In this document: in pieces, positions 17,174-28,244 of the stretch
Position numbering within the stretch: position 1 is the first letter of the stretch
How the letters are laid out: each line of letters begins with the position of its first letter
Origin: CAVVUC01 sp963751395
Lineage (GTDB): Bacteria; Verrucomicrobiota; Verrucomicrobiia; Chthoniobacterales; Chthoniobacteraceae
Assembly (NCBI GenBank): GCA_963751395.1
Contig: CAVVUC010000003.1
Location: forward strand, 310,001-374,000
Length of the DNA stretch: 64,000 bases
Direction of reading: 5' to 3'
The notes under the pieces: generated by a model
What the model was told of the DNA's origin: nothing
Seen by the model: the letters and a program-made list of their open reading frames with translations, nothing else
Databases searched by the model: none
Program-made: the position numbers and the translations under genes

Positions 17174-18766
17174 CTACGGCTTTTTCAGCTCGGGCAGCTT
17201 CACGGTGCCGGGCGGGAGCTCCGGCGATGGAAGGCGGACGAGCAGCCAGGTCTGCGTCTGCTTTTCGCCGAAGTGGACGAAGACGCTGACGACATCGTTT
17301 TCGAGGCCGGTGAACCCGGTCTCATAGACGGTCTGTGTTACCTCGCCGACATGCCATGCGATGCGTTGGGTCTTGCGGTCGAGCTGGCCGATGATCGGCT
17401 GTTCGTCGCCGGTCATCACGTTTTTGTAGGCACCGGCGAGGATGCCGTTTTTGTCCACGCTGAACTGCATGAACATCGTGGCGTCGCCCTGCTCCTGCTG
17501 CGTGAGCGCCCACACGCCGAGCGGCAGCCACGCCTCGGGCTCGCCTTCGGCGACGGGCTCGGGCACGGGAATTTCCTGCACGGCGGGTGTGGCGAGCACG
17601 GCAGCCGCTTTGCGCGCCTCGGTGGCGGTGCCGGAAGGTTTGCCATCCACGTAGTAAGTGTCGCCCTCGATGATCACGGTCGTGCCCGGATCATAAACGA
17701 CGGGTTGCGGCGCGATGGTCGCACCAAAGAACGCACCAGCAGTCGCCCACGCAAACGGACGCCACCACCACCACGGGGACACGTTCACGCCGACGGCGAC
17801 GATCGGGCGCGGACGCCACCAGCAGGAGCCCCACCAGTGATGGTCGAAGCAATCGTCCCAATGCGAATCGCGGCGAAACCAGATTTCCTCGCAGCGGTCG
17901 CGGCGGAAACTATTCACGTCGCGACGCCAGCCCCAGTATTCATCCGAGCCGTAGCGACCGGCCCACCCGCGCTCGTTGTAGCGGTTGTTGATGTTGTTCC
18001 AGTTGTTCGTGCGGTTCACCTCGATGTTGTTGATGTGAACGCTGTTGTCCTGCTGCCACTTGTTCCATTGGTTCGAGTTGTTGTTCTGGACGTTCTGCCA
18101 CTTGTCCGGGCGATCGGGACGCTGCGGGCGTTGTGGCTTGCCGGGACGGTTGTCGAGGTTCGGACGATTCGGGCGGTTGTTGTCGCCGATCTTGCCCGGC
18201 AGGGTCGTGGGGCGACCTGGCTTGCCGAAATCAGGACGATTCGGTTTGTCCGGGCGCATGCCTAGGAAATCGCCGACGCCTTCCGGCTTTTTGTCGGGCA
18301 GCTTGGATGGACGATTATTCGGGAGCTTGGGCTTGTCGCCGCCGCCGAACTGCGGCCTCTCGGCGGGAAGCTTGGAAGGGCGATCCGGCAGTTTCGGTTT
18401 GTCGCCACCGCTGAAGCCCGGCAAGCCGCCGCCGCTGCCGGATGGGCGTTGTGGTTTGGCCTCGGGCCGCTGCGCCGGCTTGGCGTGGGGCAGACGAGCG
18501 CCACCGCCGGAGGGCTTTTTCACGGCGGGCTTCGAACCACCGCCGGACGGACGGAAATTTCCCGAACCACCGCTTGGCTTTGAAACCTGTGGCTTGTTGC
18601 CGCCACCACCGCTCGGCTTGGAAACCTGCGGCTTGTTGCCACCGCCACCGCTTGGCTTGGAGACTTTATGATCCCCGCCGCCGCCGCCGCGGCCTGCCGC
18701 CAGAGCGTTGGGTTCGAGAGCCAGCGCTCCGAGCGCGAGCAAAGTGAATGCGAATTTTGTTTTCAT
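17174..18766 (-). CDS. Exported Gly/Lys/Pro-, Asn- and Trp-rich repeat protein
   Basis: A 530-residue protein starting at ATG 18766 with a signal peptide (MKTKFAFTLLALGALAL). Next comes a region of near-identical 13-residue repeats of the type KPSGGGGNKPQVS (about residues 32-75), then Lys/Pro/Asn-rich sequence (KPKLPDRPSKL and similar), an Asn-rich block (NNNSNQWNKWQQDNSVHINN) and a Trp-rich segment (HHWWGSCWWRPRP). The C-terminal 150 residues look like a folded domain (VWALTQQEQGDATMFMQFSV). Such proteins are often annotated as hypothetical or protocadherin-like in PVC bacteria. Probably surface or periplasmic; function unknown. It starts 20 bases after the SnoaL-like gene and likely shares its transcript. 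Confidence 0.75.
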   Translation of the reverse strand: MKTKFAFTLLALGALALEPNALAAGRGGGGGDHKVSKPSGGGGNKPQVSKPSGGGGNKPQVSKPSGGSGNFRPSGGGSKPAVKKPSGGGARLPHAKPAQRPEAKPQRPSGSGGGLPGFSGGDKPKLPDRPSKLPAERPQFGGGDKPKLPNNRPSKLPDKKPEGVGDFLGMRPDKPNRPDFGKPGRPTTLPGKIGDNNRPNRPNLDNRPGKPQRPQRPDRPDKWQNVQNNNSNQWNKWQQDNSVHINNIEVNRTNNWNNINNRYNERGWAGRYGSDEYWGWRRDVNSFRRDRCEEIWFRRDSHWDDCFDHHWWGSCWWRPRPIVAVGVNVSPWWWWRPFAWATAGAFFGATIAPQPVVYDPGTTVIIEGDTYYVDGKPSGTATEARKAAAVLATPAVQEIPVPEPVAEGEPEAWLPLGVWALTQQEQGDATMFMQFSVDKNGILAGAYKNVMTGDEQPIIGQLDRKTQRIAWHVGEVTQTVYETGFTGLENDVVSVFVHFGEKQTQTWLLVRLPSPELPPGTVKLPELKKP

Positions 18767-18786
18767 CTCTCGTTGAGGCTTGCCGA

Positions 18787-19671
18787 TTACTGAGCCGCGG
18801 TGCGGACCACCTCGATTTTGTCGAGGCTCGGCAATACCTCGCCGTCGCGCTGCCGGTTGATGCTTTCCCAAGTGTATTTTTTCTCGTCGAGGAAAGTGAT
18901 GACGTGCTGCGCGGTGGACATCGAACCGTTCGGCGCGGTGCCTTTGAAAGTCACGAGCCACTTGTTGTCTTCACGCTTCCACATGCCCTCGCCGAAGCCG
19001 CCCTCGGAATCGAACACCCACGAGCGGATGCCGCCCGCGACAGGATCGTAGCCGATCACTTCGGTAGCCTCCATCGTGTCATCGCCTTCGCGCGTGACCG
19101 AGATCGAACGGCGGATGAAATGCCGGTTCTTCGTCCAATCGACGGTCGTCGCCACGGTCACGCCAGGCGTGTTGTCCTTCCACGAACCGACCAGCCAGCC
19201 GAGATCATCGAGCGCGGCGACGGCGGCATCGGTGGGAGGCAGCGTCGTCTCGCTGAGTTCGGAGATGAGCCATGCGCCGTCCTTTTTCACGTAGTTGCAG
19301 ACGTAGCGCGTGGTGTCGTCGCCGACGGTCGAGAATCCTTTTTCGAGGAGCACGTCGGGTGTGAGAAACCGTGCGGATTCGATCTGCGCGTCGAGCTTTG
19401 CACCTTTGTTCTTCGCGAAAAACTTCGTCAGGCTTTCGAGCACCGCTGCACGACCGGCGACGGTCCCGCCGTCTTCGTTTGTGTATTGCGCGTCCTCCGC
19501 ATACAGCGCTGCGAGCGCCTTGGCGTCGCCCTTGTTGAAGGCGGCGACATAGGCATCGGTTTGCGCTTTGGAGGCTTTCTCGGCGCCGGTGGGTTGCTTG
19601 TCCTGCGCCAGTGCGACGGAGGCCAGAGCCAGCACGGCGAGCGCGGTGTGAATGAAGGAGTTTGGTTTCAT
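18787..19671 (-). CDS. Exported SgcJ/EcaC-type (SnoaL-like, DUF4440) protein
   Basis: 294 residues from ATG 19671: signal peptide (MKPNSFIHTALAVLALASVALA), then an NTF2-like fold seen as AYVAAFNKGDAKALAALYAE, DAQYTNEDGGTVAGRAAVLE and WLISELSETTLP, followed by a second domain (LGWLVGSWKDNTPGVTVATT to the end). Two-domain proteins of this kind are annotated SgcJ/EcaC family oxidoreductases; catalysis is not proven. The start overlaps the stop of the DUF4239 gene by four bases (ATGA), so translation is coupled. Starts further upstream would lie in that gene. Confidence 0.83.
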   Translation of the reverse strand: MKPNSFIHTALAVLALASVALAQDKQPTGAEKASKAQTDAYVAAFNKGDAKALAALYAEDAQYTNEDGGTVAGRAAVLESLTKFFAKNKGAKLDAQIESARFLTPDVLLEKGFSTVGDDTTRYVCNYVKKDGAWLISELSETTLPPTDAAVAALDDLGWLVGSWKDNTPGVTVATTVDWTKNRHFIRRSISVTREGDDTMEATEVIGYDPVAGGIRSWVFDSEGGFGEGMWKREDNKWLVTFKGTAPNGSMSTAQHVITFLDEKKYTWESINRQRDGEVLPSLDKIEVVRTAAQ

Positions 19672-20501
19672 GGATTGTTTGTTGTTGGTGATGGGTTGGT
19701 GTTCGGACTCGAAAAGCTGGCCTTGAGATTCAGCAGAGGCTGCTGGCTGATGCCGACCAGGCCCTGTCGCGGGCGGTCGAAGTCGGAGATGAGCGTGATG
19801 ACCACGGCGATAAGCAGCGGAAGCATTACGTTCGAGAAACTGGTACGCGCCCCGCTCGCTCCGGCGCTGTAGCCGCTGGCGTAACAACTCGCGGTGGCCA
19901 CCACGAGCACGAGCATCCACACCGCCCCCGGCACCCGTGCCCGCAGCACGTTCAAGCGCGTGGCATCGAGATCGATCGTGTCGTTCAGCGTGTTGATGAA
20001 GGTCGCGGTGATCGGCGTCGGCGCTTCCTTGGCCACGACAACGGTGTGCGCCCACAGTTCGCGCTGCAATGTGGCCGTCTCCGTCTCGGCGGCGGCGATC
20101 TTCGTGGCATCAATGCCCGCGCGGTAGAAGTCCAACCGCACATCGACGTAACGGCGCAACTTCGCTTCCACGGCAGTCTTGTGCGCGTCTGGCAGAAGCG
20201 AGGCGCGCAGATAGGTCGTGCCGATGGAATTCGCCTCCTGGAGCACAAGATCGCGACGGTTTTCATAGCGACTCACCGCCATCGAAAAAGTGAAGCCGAG
20301 CAGCAGGGCAAGCATCCCAAGCACTGCGCCCTGGATGGCTCCGATCTGGCCTTTGCGCGCTTCGTCTTTCGCCAAGAACAGTCGCAAGCCGGAACGGAAT
20401 CCGACTTCGGCGAACACGAGCAGGAGCAGTCCGACGATCGTGACGACCAGCCATTGGTTTCGGAAGATGGAGGCGAGGATTTGGTCCATGTGAAGGTTCA
20501 T
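19668..20501 (-). CDS. Bestrophin-like membrane protein (DUF4239)
   Basis: 277 residues with hydrophobic segments near residues 18-38, 55-75, 190-208 and 222-243. The block GQIGAIQGAVLGMLALLLGF, TFSMAVSRYENRRDLVLQEA and NSIGTTYLRA is the DUF4239 signature; these proteins are described as bestrophin-like and may be anion channels. Start and stop both overlap neighbours by four bases (20501/20498 and 19671/19668), giving a tightly coupled run BASS, DUF4239, SnoaL-like. The C-terminal tail NTNPSPTTNNP is encoded by the C/A-rich DNA that also serves as leader of the next gene. Confidence 0.85.
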   Translation of the reverse strand: MNLHMDQILASIFRNQWLVVTIVGLLLLVFAEVGFRSGLRLFLAKDEARKGQIGAIQGAVLGMLALLLGFTFSMAVSRYENRRDLVLQEANSIGTTYLRASLLPDAHKTAVEAKLRRYVDVRLDFYRAGIDATKIAAAETETATLQRELWAHTVVVAKEAPTPITATFINTLNDTIDLDATRLNVLRARVPGAVWMLVLVVATASCYASGYSAGASGARTSFSNVMLPLLIAVVITLISDFDRPRQGLVGISQQPLLNLKASFSSPNTNPSPTTNNP

Positions 20502-21352
20502 GCTTGTTGCGCCACCGCGCCGTCCGTTCCGTCACGCCGCGCGAGCTTTGCATACAGCCCCATCACCAGTGCGGCGGCGAGCGCGTAGGCCGCGATGGCA
20601 GGGATAGGTCGCTGGTCGTGGATTTGCTGCCCGGAGAGGAGAAGGGCGAGGCCGACGTGGCGGTTCGCGTTGCAGATGGAGAGCGTCTGCACTGTCGCGT
20701 TCCGCTGGCCGAGAAACAGACGCACCGCGAGCAGGCAACCCGCCGCGAGCAACGGCGCGGCCAGCGCGACCCACGGACTCGCCTTCATCAGCGCAGGCCC
20801 CATTTTGTAGAGCATCGCCGCGAGCATCACGAGGAGGAGCGTGTTGCCGACGAGATTCAGCATGCGCTGGACGCGCATGGAAAAGGCCGGCGCCAGCCAC
20901 ATCAGCGCCATGCCGGCGACCAATGGCGCGAACTGCTGCTGAGCAATCACCGCGAGCAACTTCATCGGCGGCACCCAGATGTCGCGCCCATACAGCCAGC
21001 CGCCACCGGCGATGAGCAGCGGAAGCATCAGCGGAGTGAGCAGCGCGCCCCAGACCTGGTAGCTCGCCGCGATCTGCATATCGAAACCCTTCTTCGCCAC
21101 GCCGCGGGTCATCAAGGGTGCGCCTGGCGCGATGGCGATCAGAAACAACCCTGCCGTCGCCGCACCATCCAGCGGCAGCAAATGTCCGAGCGCCAGCGCG
21201 AGAAGCGGCGGCACGAAGAATGTCGCCAAGAGTAGCTTGCCCCAGAGCGACGGGGTCAGCCGCCGCCAGTTATCCAGCAGTTGCCGGGGACTCAGGCTCA
21301 TGCCTACCGAGACCATCAGCATGAGCACGGTGCCTTGCAGGAGATACTTCAT
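20498..21352 (-). CDS. Bile acid:sodium symporter (BASS) family transporter
   Basis: 284 residues, about nine hydrophobic helices. LMLMVSVGMSLSPRQLLDNW at the start, IAIAPGAPLMTRGVAKKGFD in the middle and ICNANRHVGLALLLSG near residue 235 (the NANR... crossing-helix region) fit the BASS/SLC10 superfamily. These carry organic anions, often with sodium; family members in animals take bile acids and steroid sulfates. Next to sulfatases, a sulfated or desulfated organic anion is a reasonable guess, but it is inference only. Coupled by a four-base overlap to the DUF4239 gene. Confidence 0.85.
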   Translation of the reverse strand: MKYLLQGTVLMLMVSVGMSLSPRQLLDNWRRLTPSLWGKLLLATFFVPPLLALALGHLLPLDGAATAGLFLIAIAPGAPLMTRGVAKKGFDMQIAASYQVWGALLTPLMLPLLIAGGGWLYGRDIWVPPMKLLAVIAQQQFAPLVAGMALMWLAPAFSMRVQRMLNLVGNTLLLVMLAAMLYKMGPALMKASPWVALAAPLLAAGCLLAVRLFLGQRNATVQTLSICNANRHVGLALLLSGQQIHDQRPIPAIAAYALAAALVMGLYAKLARRDGTDGAVAQQA

Positions 21353-21473
21353 GCGCCACTCCCGAGGTTCGGATTCATGTTGGCGAATTGCACCCTGATA
21401 ATCGGGAAAGCGGTGGGAGCAGGGATCCGCATTGGCTGGTCTGTTTTCGCGGCATGGTCGTGCCGGTTGAGCC

Positions 21474-22199
21474 TTAGCGCTGGTCGTCGGGTTTGCCCGC
21501 GATCAATGGATAGACCACGCCTGCAAGCGCCGCGCCGATGAGAGGGGCGAGCCAGAATAGCCAGAGCTGCTGTAGCGCCCAGCCGCCGACGAGGAGCGCC
21601 GGTCCGGTGCTGCGCGCGGGGTTAACCGAGAGATTGGTCACCGGGATGCCGATGAGGTGAATGAGCGTGAGGCCGAGACCGATGGCGATCGGCGCGAAGC
21701 CCTTCGGTGCGCGCGAGTCGGTGGACCCGAGGATGATGAGCAGGAAGAAAAAGGTGAGCACGACTTCCGCCACCAAACCCGACATCATGGAATACTTTCC
21801 GGGTGAATGATCGCCGAAGCCATTGGAGGCGAATCCGCCATCGAGCGAAAAGCCGGCCTGGCCGCTGGCGATGACGTAAAGCACACCCGCTCCCGCCGCC
21901 GCGCCAATCACCTGCGCAAGAACGTAGCCAGGTAACTCGGAGGCCTTAAAGCGACCGCCGATGCAAAGGCCGAGCGACACGGCCGGGTTGAGATGGCAAC
22001 CGGAGATGTGCCCAATGGCGAAGGCCATGGTGAGCACGGTCAGGCCGAAAGCCAAAGAGACCCCGACCAAGCCGATGCCAAGATTGAGCGGCGTGGCGCC
22101 CTCGGTAGTTATGAATTTGGCGGCGAGCACGGCGCTGCCGCAGCCACCGAAGGTGAGCCAGAACGTGCCGAAGAATTCGGCGAGGAGTTTATTCTTCAT
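21474..22199 (-). CDS. aqpZ: Aquaporin Z-type water channel (copy 2)
   Basis: 241 residues, six hydrophobic helices, with HLNPAVSLGL and VNPARSTGPALLVGG as the two NPA boxes. It is almost the same protein as copy 1 (7837-8565), including GFAPIAIGLGLTLIHLIGIP. Recent duplication or gene conversion is likely. It starts 79 bases after the stop of the sulfatase at 22279-24627. The leader again has no Shine-Dalgarno but CAACC/CAAACC repeats just before the ATG. Confidence 0.93.
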   Translation of the reverse strand: MKNKLLAEFFGTFWLTFGGCGSAVLAAKFITTEGATPLNLGIGLVGVSLAFGLTVLTMAFAIGHISGCHLNPAVSLGLCIGGRFKASELPGYVLAQVIGAAAGAGVLYVIASGQAGFSLDGGFASNGFGDHSPGKYSMMSGLVAEVVLTFFFLLIILGSTDSRAPKGFAPIAIGLGLTLIHLIGIPVTNLSVNPARSTGPALLVGGWALQQLWLFWLAPLIGAALAGVVYPLIAGKPDDQR

Positions 22200-22278
22200 T
22201 TGTTGGTTTGTTGGTTTGGTTGGTTTTGTTCGTGAGAGTTAGGTGCATTTGGATTGGGATCATGTTTGGTGGTCCGGG

Positions 22279-24627
22279 TCACTTCAGCTCGACCTTCACC
22301 GTCCCGATCTTCCCGTCGAACTTGAACGGGCGGCGTTCGGCGTAGTCGCGCGAGACGAGCGAGCCGAGGTCCACGCCGATGTCGAGGGACTCGCTGGCGG
22401 TGAAGACGGCGGGCACGGTCATCTTCGTGCTGGTGCGGGCGACTTCCTTGCCGTCCACGCTGAGCACAATGTCGGCGGGCGCGCCGGGCTTGGGAGCCTT
22501 GAGCGTGGTGTCCACGACGATGATGTGTTTTCCGGGCGCGATCTTCTCCGCCGACTTGGCGAGATAGCGCTGCACGATCATCAGGTTATATTCGAAATGC
22601 AGGAACCCCCGGTCCATGTAGCACGCGAGACCGCCGCCGGAGCCGCCGAGAGCGTAGAGCACGCCGCTGGCGTTCTCGCCGACTTCGACTTCCATGGTGA
22701 CGGTGTTGCTCTTCTTGCCGAGGCCGGGCGCGGTGAATTCCGGCATGCGCACGGTGCTGCTGTCGAAGGTCCAGTTCTTGTAGGGCGAAGACAGCGCGTC
22801 CTCCGGGTGGATGCGCAGCCAGATGCCGCCGCCGATGGGGAAGACTTTGTTTTTCTCCGCCTCGGCGAGGAAAAGCTTCTGCATTTCCGCGAGTTTCTTC
22901 GGCTGCTCCTTGGCGAGGTCATTCGCCTGCGAGAAGTCTTTGGTGAGATCGTAGAGTTCCCACACGTCCTTCGCGGAATCCCAATCGCCGAGTCCCGCCT
23001 GTGCATTCACCCACGGGATGAGCGGGCCGAAGGTGCAGGCAAACCAGCCGTCCTTGTAATAGCCGCGGCTGCCGTTGTTCTCGAAGTATTGGCCGGGTTT
23101 GTTCTCCGGCGCGGTCGCAGTCGCAAACGACGCTTTCATGCTCACGCCATCGACCGGGTCTTGCGCGAAGCCGTTGACCGACTTCGGCTGCTTGATGCCG
23201 ATCACATCATAGAGCGTCTGGGCGATGTCGTTGACGTGGTAGAACTGCGAGCGCGGCTGCTTGTCGGGCTTGATGCCCTTCGGCCAAGAAATCACAAGTG
23301 GATTGCGCGTGCCGCCGAAGTGCGCGGCGACGAGTTTCGTGGAGCGGAACGGGGTCGAGCCAGCCCAGGCCCACGCGGCGTGATACATGTTGTCGGTCAG
23401 CGGACCGCCGAGCGCGTCGAGGCCGCCGAGTTCCTGGAGCGCCTTGATTTGTTGATCGATCGTGTTGGGAATCTGGTTTTGCGCGAGCAGTTCGCTGATG
23501 GAGCCTTGCTGGCCTTCGGACGAGGAGCCGTTGTCGCCCCAGATATAAAGAATGATCGTGTTGTCGCGCAGTCCCATCTCCTCCATGCCCGCGATAAGCT
23601 TGCCAACTTGCGCATCGGTGTGTTCGACGAAACCGGCGAAGAGTTCCATCAAACGCAATTGGAACGGACGCTCGGCTTCCGGGATGTTGTCCCACGCAGG
23701 TATGGTGGGATTGCGCGGGGTGAGTTCGGTGTTCGCGGGAATCCAGCCAAGCGCCTTTTGCCGGGCGAAGATTTCCTCGCGCAACTTGTCCCAGCCTTGG
23801 TCAAATTTTCCTTTGTATTTCTGCGCCCACTCCTTCGCGACATGATGCGGCCCGTGCGCGCCGCCGGGCGCCCAATACATGAAGAACGGCTTGTCCGGCG
23901 CGAAGGCACGATGCTTCTTCAGCCAGTCGAGCCCCTTGTCCGCCATGTCCTCGGTGAGGTGATATTTCTCATCGTGCGGCGGCTCGATGGCGGTGGTGTT
24001 TTCGATGAGCCGCGGCTCCCACTGCGACGTTTCTCCGGCGAGGAAGCCGTAGAAATAATCGAAACCGTAACTCGTCGGCCAATAGGTGAACGGCCCCATC
24101 GCTGTGGTCTGGTCGGCGGGCGTGTTGTGCCATTTGCCAAAGGCGGAAGTCGTGTAGCCGTAGTTGCGCAGCACCTCGGCGATGGTCGCCGAAGTCTTCG
24201 GCATCACACCGGTGTAACCGTCCCAATCCACCGCGCGCTCGGCGATGGTGCCGCTGCCCACGCGCTGATGGTTGCGCCCCGTGAGCAGCGCCGCGCGGGT
24301 TGGCGAACAAATGGAGGTGGTGTGGAAGCGATTGTAGCAAATGCCCTCGTCGCGCAGTTTCGAGAGCGTGGGTGTGTGGCAGAAACCGCCAAACGTGTCC
24401 GGCGTGCCGAAGCCCACGTCGTCAATGAGCACAATGAGGACATTCGGCGCACCGGCAGGCAAGTGGCTCGGCTCGACACGACGTTTGTGAACGGAATCCT
24501 GCAAGCGCGGCGCGGCCTTGCTGGCCGAAGGCGCGGATGGGAACGGCAGCACCGAGCCGTCGTCCGGCGTGGCGGCGAAGGCCGACAGGCTGAGGGCACC
24601 AAGTGTAAGGAGTAGCATGGTTTTCAT
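22279..24627 (-). CDS. Exported arylsulfatase, CSPTR type
   Basis: 782 residues. Signal peptide MKTMLLLTLGALSLSAFAA; sulfatase domain with metal-binding LIVLIDDVGFG near residues 64-74 and the modification site CSPTR with Cys107, the residue converted to formylglycine; then GRNHQRVGSG. Metal ligands further on include YIWGDNGSSSEG. The last 200 residues form a beta-rich C-terminal domain seen in large alkyl/arylsulfatases. It hydrolyses sulfate esters outside the inner membrane. It resembles the gene leaving the left edge and the one at 28245-30608. No maturase gene is in this window. Followed by aquaporin copy 2. Confidence 0.93.
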   Translation of the reverse strand: MKTMLLLTLGALSLSAFAATPDDGSVLPFPSAPSASKAAPRLQDSVHKRRVEPSHLPAGAPNVLIVLIDDVGFGTPDTFGGFCHTPTLSKLRDEGICYNRFHTTSICSPTRAALLTGRNHQRVGSGTIAERAVDWDGYTGVMPKTSATIAEVLRNYGYTTSAFGKWHNTPADQTTAMGPFTYWPTSYGFDYFYGFLAGETSQWEPRLIENTTAIEPPHDEKYHLTEDMADKGLDWLKKHRAFAPDKPFFMYWAPGGAHGPHHVAKEWAQKYKGKFDQGWDKLREEIFARQKALGWIPANTELTPRNPTIPAWDNIPEAERPFQLRLMELFAGFVEHTDAQVGKLIAGMEEMGLRDNTIILYIWGDNGSSSEGQQGSISELLAQNQIPNTIDQQIKALQELGGLDALGGPLTDNMYHAAWAWAGSTPFRSTKLVAAHFGGTRNPLVISWPKGIKPDKQPRSQFYHVNDIAQTLYDVIGIKQPKSVNGFAQDPVDGVSMKASFATATAPENKPGQYFENNGSRGYYKDGWFACTFGPLIPWVNAQAGLGDWDSAKDVWELYDLTKDFSQANDLAKEQPKKLAEMQKLFLAEAEKNKVFPIGGGIWLRIHPEDALSSPYKNWTFDSSTVRMPEFTAPGLGKKSNTVTMEVEVGENASGVLYALGGSGGGLACYMDRGFLHFEYNLMIVQRYLAKSAEKIAPGKHIIVVDTTLKAPKPGAPADIVLSVDGKEVARTSTKMTVPAVFTASESLDIGVDLGSLVSRDYAERRPFKFDGKIGTVKVELK

Positions 24628-24639
24628 GATTGTCTCCGA

Positions 24640-26542
24640 TCAGCCGACCTTGATCGCCCGGACTTCGTTGGCGCGGTCATCCACGGGGATCACGGGCAGT
24701 TCGCCTTTCTTCGCGGGCAGGCTGCGGAGGTGATCCATGATGGCCTGCCATTCCTTGATCTCGCGGACCGGGCCATTCCCCGCCGTGGTGGCGACGCTGG
24801 ACTTGTCCAAAGTGCCCGTCGGAGCCAGCAGGTCGGGGGTGTCGCTGCGAGGGTCGTCGAGGGCTTCGACCTTCGACGTGAGGGGCTGGCCGTCCTTCTT
24901 CTTGGCCTGGAGCGGGAGCTTGCCTTTGGTGTATTTCGGAATGGCCACAAGGATCGTCGCGAGCATGAGGGGGCAGGTGAGGCTGTAGAGGCGCTCGTCC
25001 TTGCCGGTGATGTCGATGGCCTTGTAGCCGCGGTCCAGGTCGCCGATTTCGAGAGCGGTCACCACGTCGAACTTCGGACGCGACAAGTCGTAGTGGAGCT
25101 TCATGCCGGAGGCGCGGGGAAAGTATTCGCCAGGGTGGGCCGGGTTATCGACGAGGAAGAACTCCAGCATGTTCTTCAACTCCTGGCCGGTGAAGTAACC
25201 CGTGACGAGCGTGCTGCCGGCAGTGGTATCCACGACCCCGGCACCGAGCGGAGCCACGGCAAAGACATCATAGACCGTTTGCACGCCGGTCTTCCCGCGG
25301 ATGAACCCGGAGCGCATCATGCCATTGACCGAGAAGCCGATGTCGGCCTTGGTGGCGTTGCGGTAGGCATCGGTGCAAAGGTTCGCGAGGAGAGTGCTGG
25401 CGGCGATGTCGGCGAAGGTATTTGGGATGTCCTGCGGCGCGATGGCCAGCGGCTGATCAATGCTGTAACCGCGCGACGCGAACGCGACCTTGGTGACGGT
25501 CTGTTTGAGCTTCTCGATCTCCTCGGCGATGACCTTGTCGCCCATAATCGTATCGTCCACCGGGAGCAGCTTGTAGGATTCGACCGTGAGCTTGTCGCCC
25601 TCGATCGAGATGACGAGTTCGCCGAGGTTCTCACCATACTTGCCGGTCTGCACGACAGGAGTGCGACCATTGACGATGACTGGCTCGTGCAACTCGGTGT
25701 GGCTGTGGCTGCCGATGACAATATCAATGCCCGGCACGGCCTTGGGTAGCTGCACATCCTCGCCGTCGAGAAAGCGTCCGTCCGCGCCCTTCAACATGCC
25801 GCCGTGGCTGAGCGCGATGACCACATCCACCTTCTCCGTCTCGCGGAGAATCTTCACCATCTCCTTCGCGGTCTCGACGGGATCGGTGAACTTCGCCGGA
25901 GCAGCACCGCCGGTGTAGAACTGGGCCTCTTTGCCGAGCAGCCCGAAGATGCCGAAGCGCAGCCCGCCGCGCTCAATGACGGTGTAACGGCGGAGCACGC
26001 CTTCCTTGGCAAGGCGCTGGAGGCCCGCCAACGTCGGCTCATTCCCCTCGAAGGTGGTATTCGAGGCGACCACCGCCGGAAGGTAGCCCGCCTTGGCGGC
26101 GACGGTGATGGCTTGCGCGGTGCCGTCGGGGCCGAGGTCGAAGTCGTGATTGCCGAAGGTGGTGGCGTCGCAACCCATGCGGGCGAGCAGTTGCAACTCG
26201 CCGCCGGTTTCGCGGATCGCCGCTGCGAACGCGGTGCCCATGCTGAAATCCCCGGCGTCGAGGATCAACACGGGGCCAAGGTCTTTGCGCGCCGCTTTCC
26301 GCTGGGCGATCAACGTCGCCAGCCGCGCGAAGCCGCCGCGGGTCTTGTCGTCATTGAGTGGCGAACGGCGTGTAGTCCGAAGCGGGGCTCGGCCCGATCA
26401 GGTTCGAGTGGAGGTCGTTCGTGTGGAGGATGGTGAAAGTCTTCTTGCCGGCGGGGGCGGCGGAGAGAGTGCCGGGCAGGCAAAGCGTGGCGCTGGCGGC
26501 GGCGGAGGTGGCGAGAAATTCGCGGCGGGTGATGGTTTTCAT
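24640..26542 (-). pseudogene. Tat-exported 5'-nucleotidase/UDP-sugar hydrolase, frameshifted
   Basis: The start at 26542 gives MKTITRREFLATSAAASATL, a twin-arginine signal, then FTILHTNDLHSNLIGPSPAS, the first metal motif, and stops at TGA after DYTPFATQ. From about 26355 the next frame continues NDDKTRGGFARLATLIAQRK, GDFSMGTAFA, GNHDFDLG and the 5'-nucleotidase C-terminal domain to 24640. The two parts join perfectly apart from one surplus base (or two missing). Intact it would be about 630 residues and cleave nucleotides or UDP-sugars in the periplasm. Whether the break is real or an assembly error is open. It is flanked by sulfatase genes on the same strand. Confidence 0.82.
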
Positions 26543-26619
26543 GGTCGTGGGTTATTTAGGAAGGGAAATGGGCCGCACCCGGATGGAACAGGCGCGGCCC
26601 GGCTTGAGTCAGTGCGGAG

Positions 26620-28174
<1,555 letters not shown>

Positions 28175-28244
28175 ATTTTGGTGTTTTGGTATCGCGATAT
28201 TCGCGACTGGTATCCTTAGTCTGGTTCGCACGGCACGCGATCTC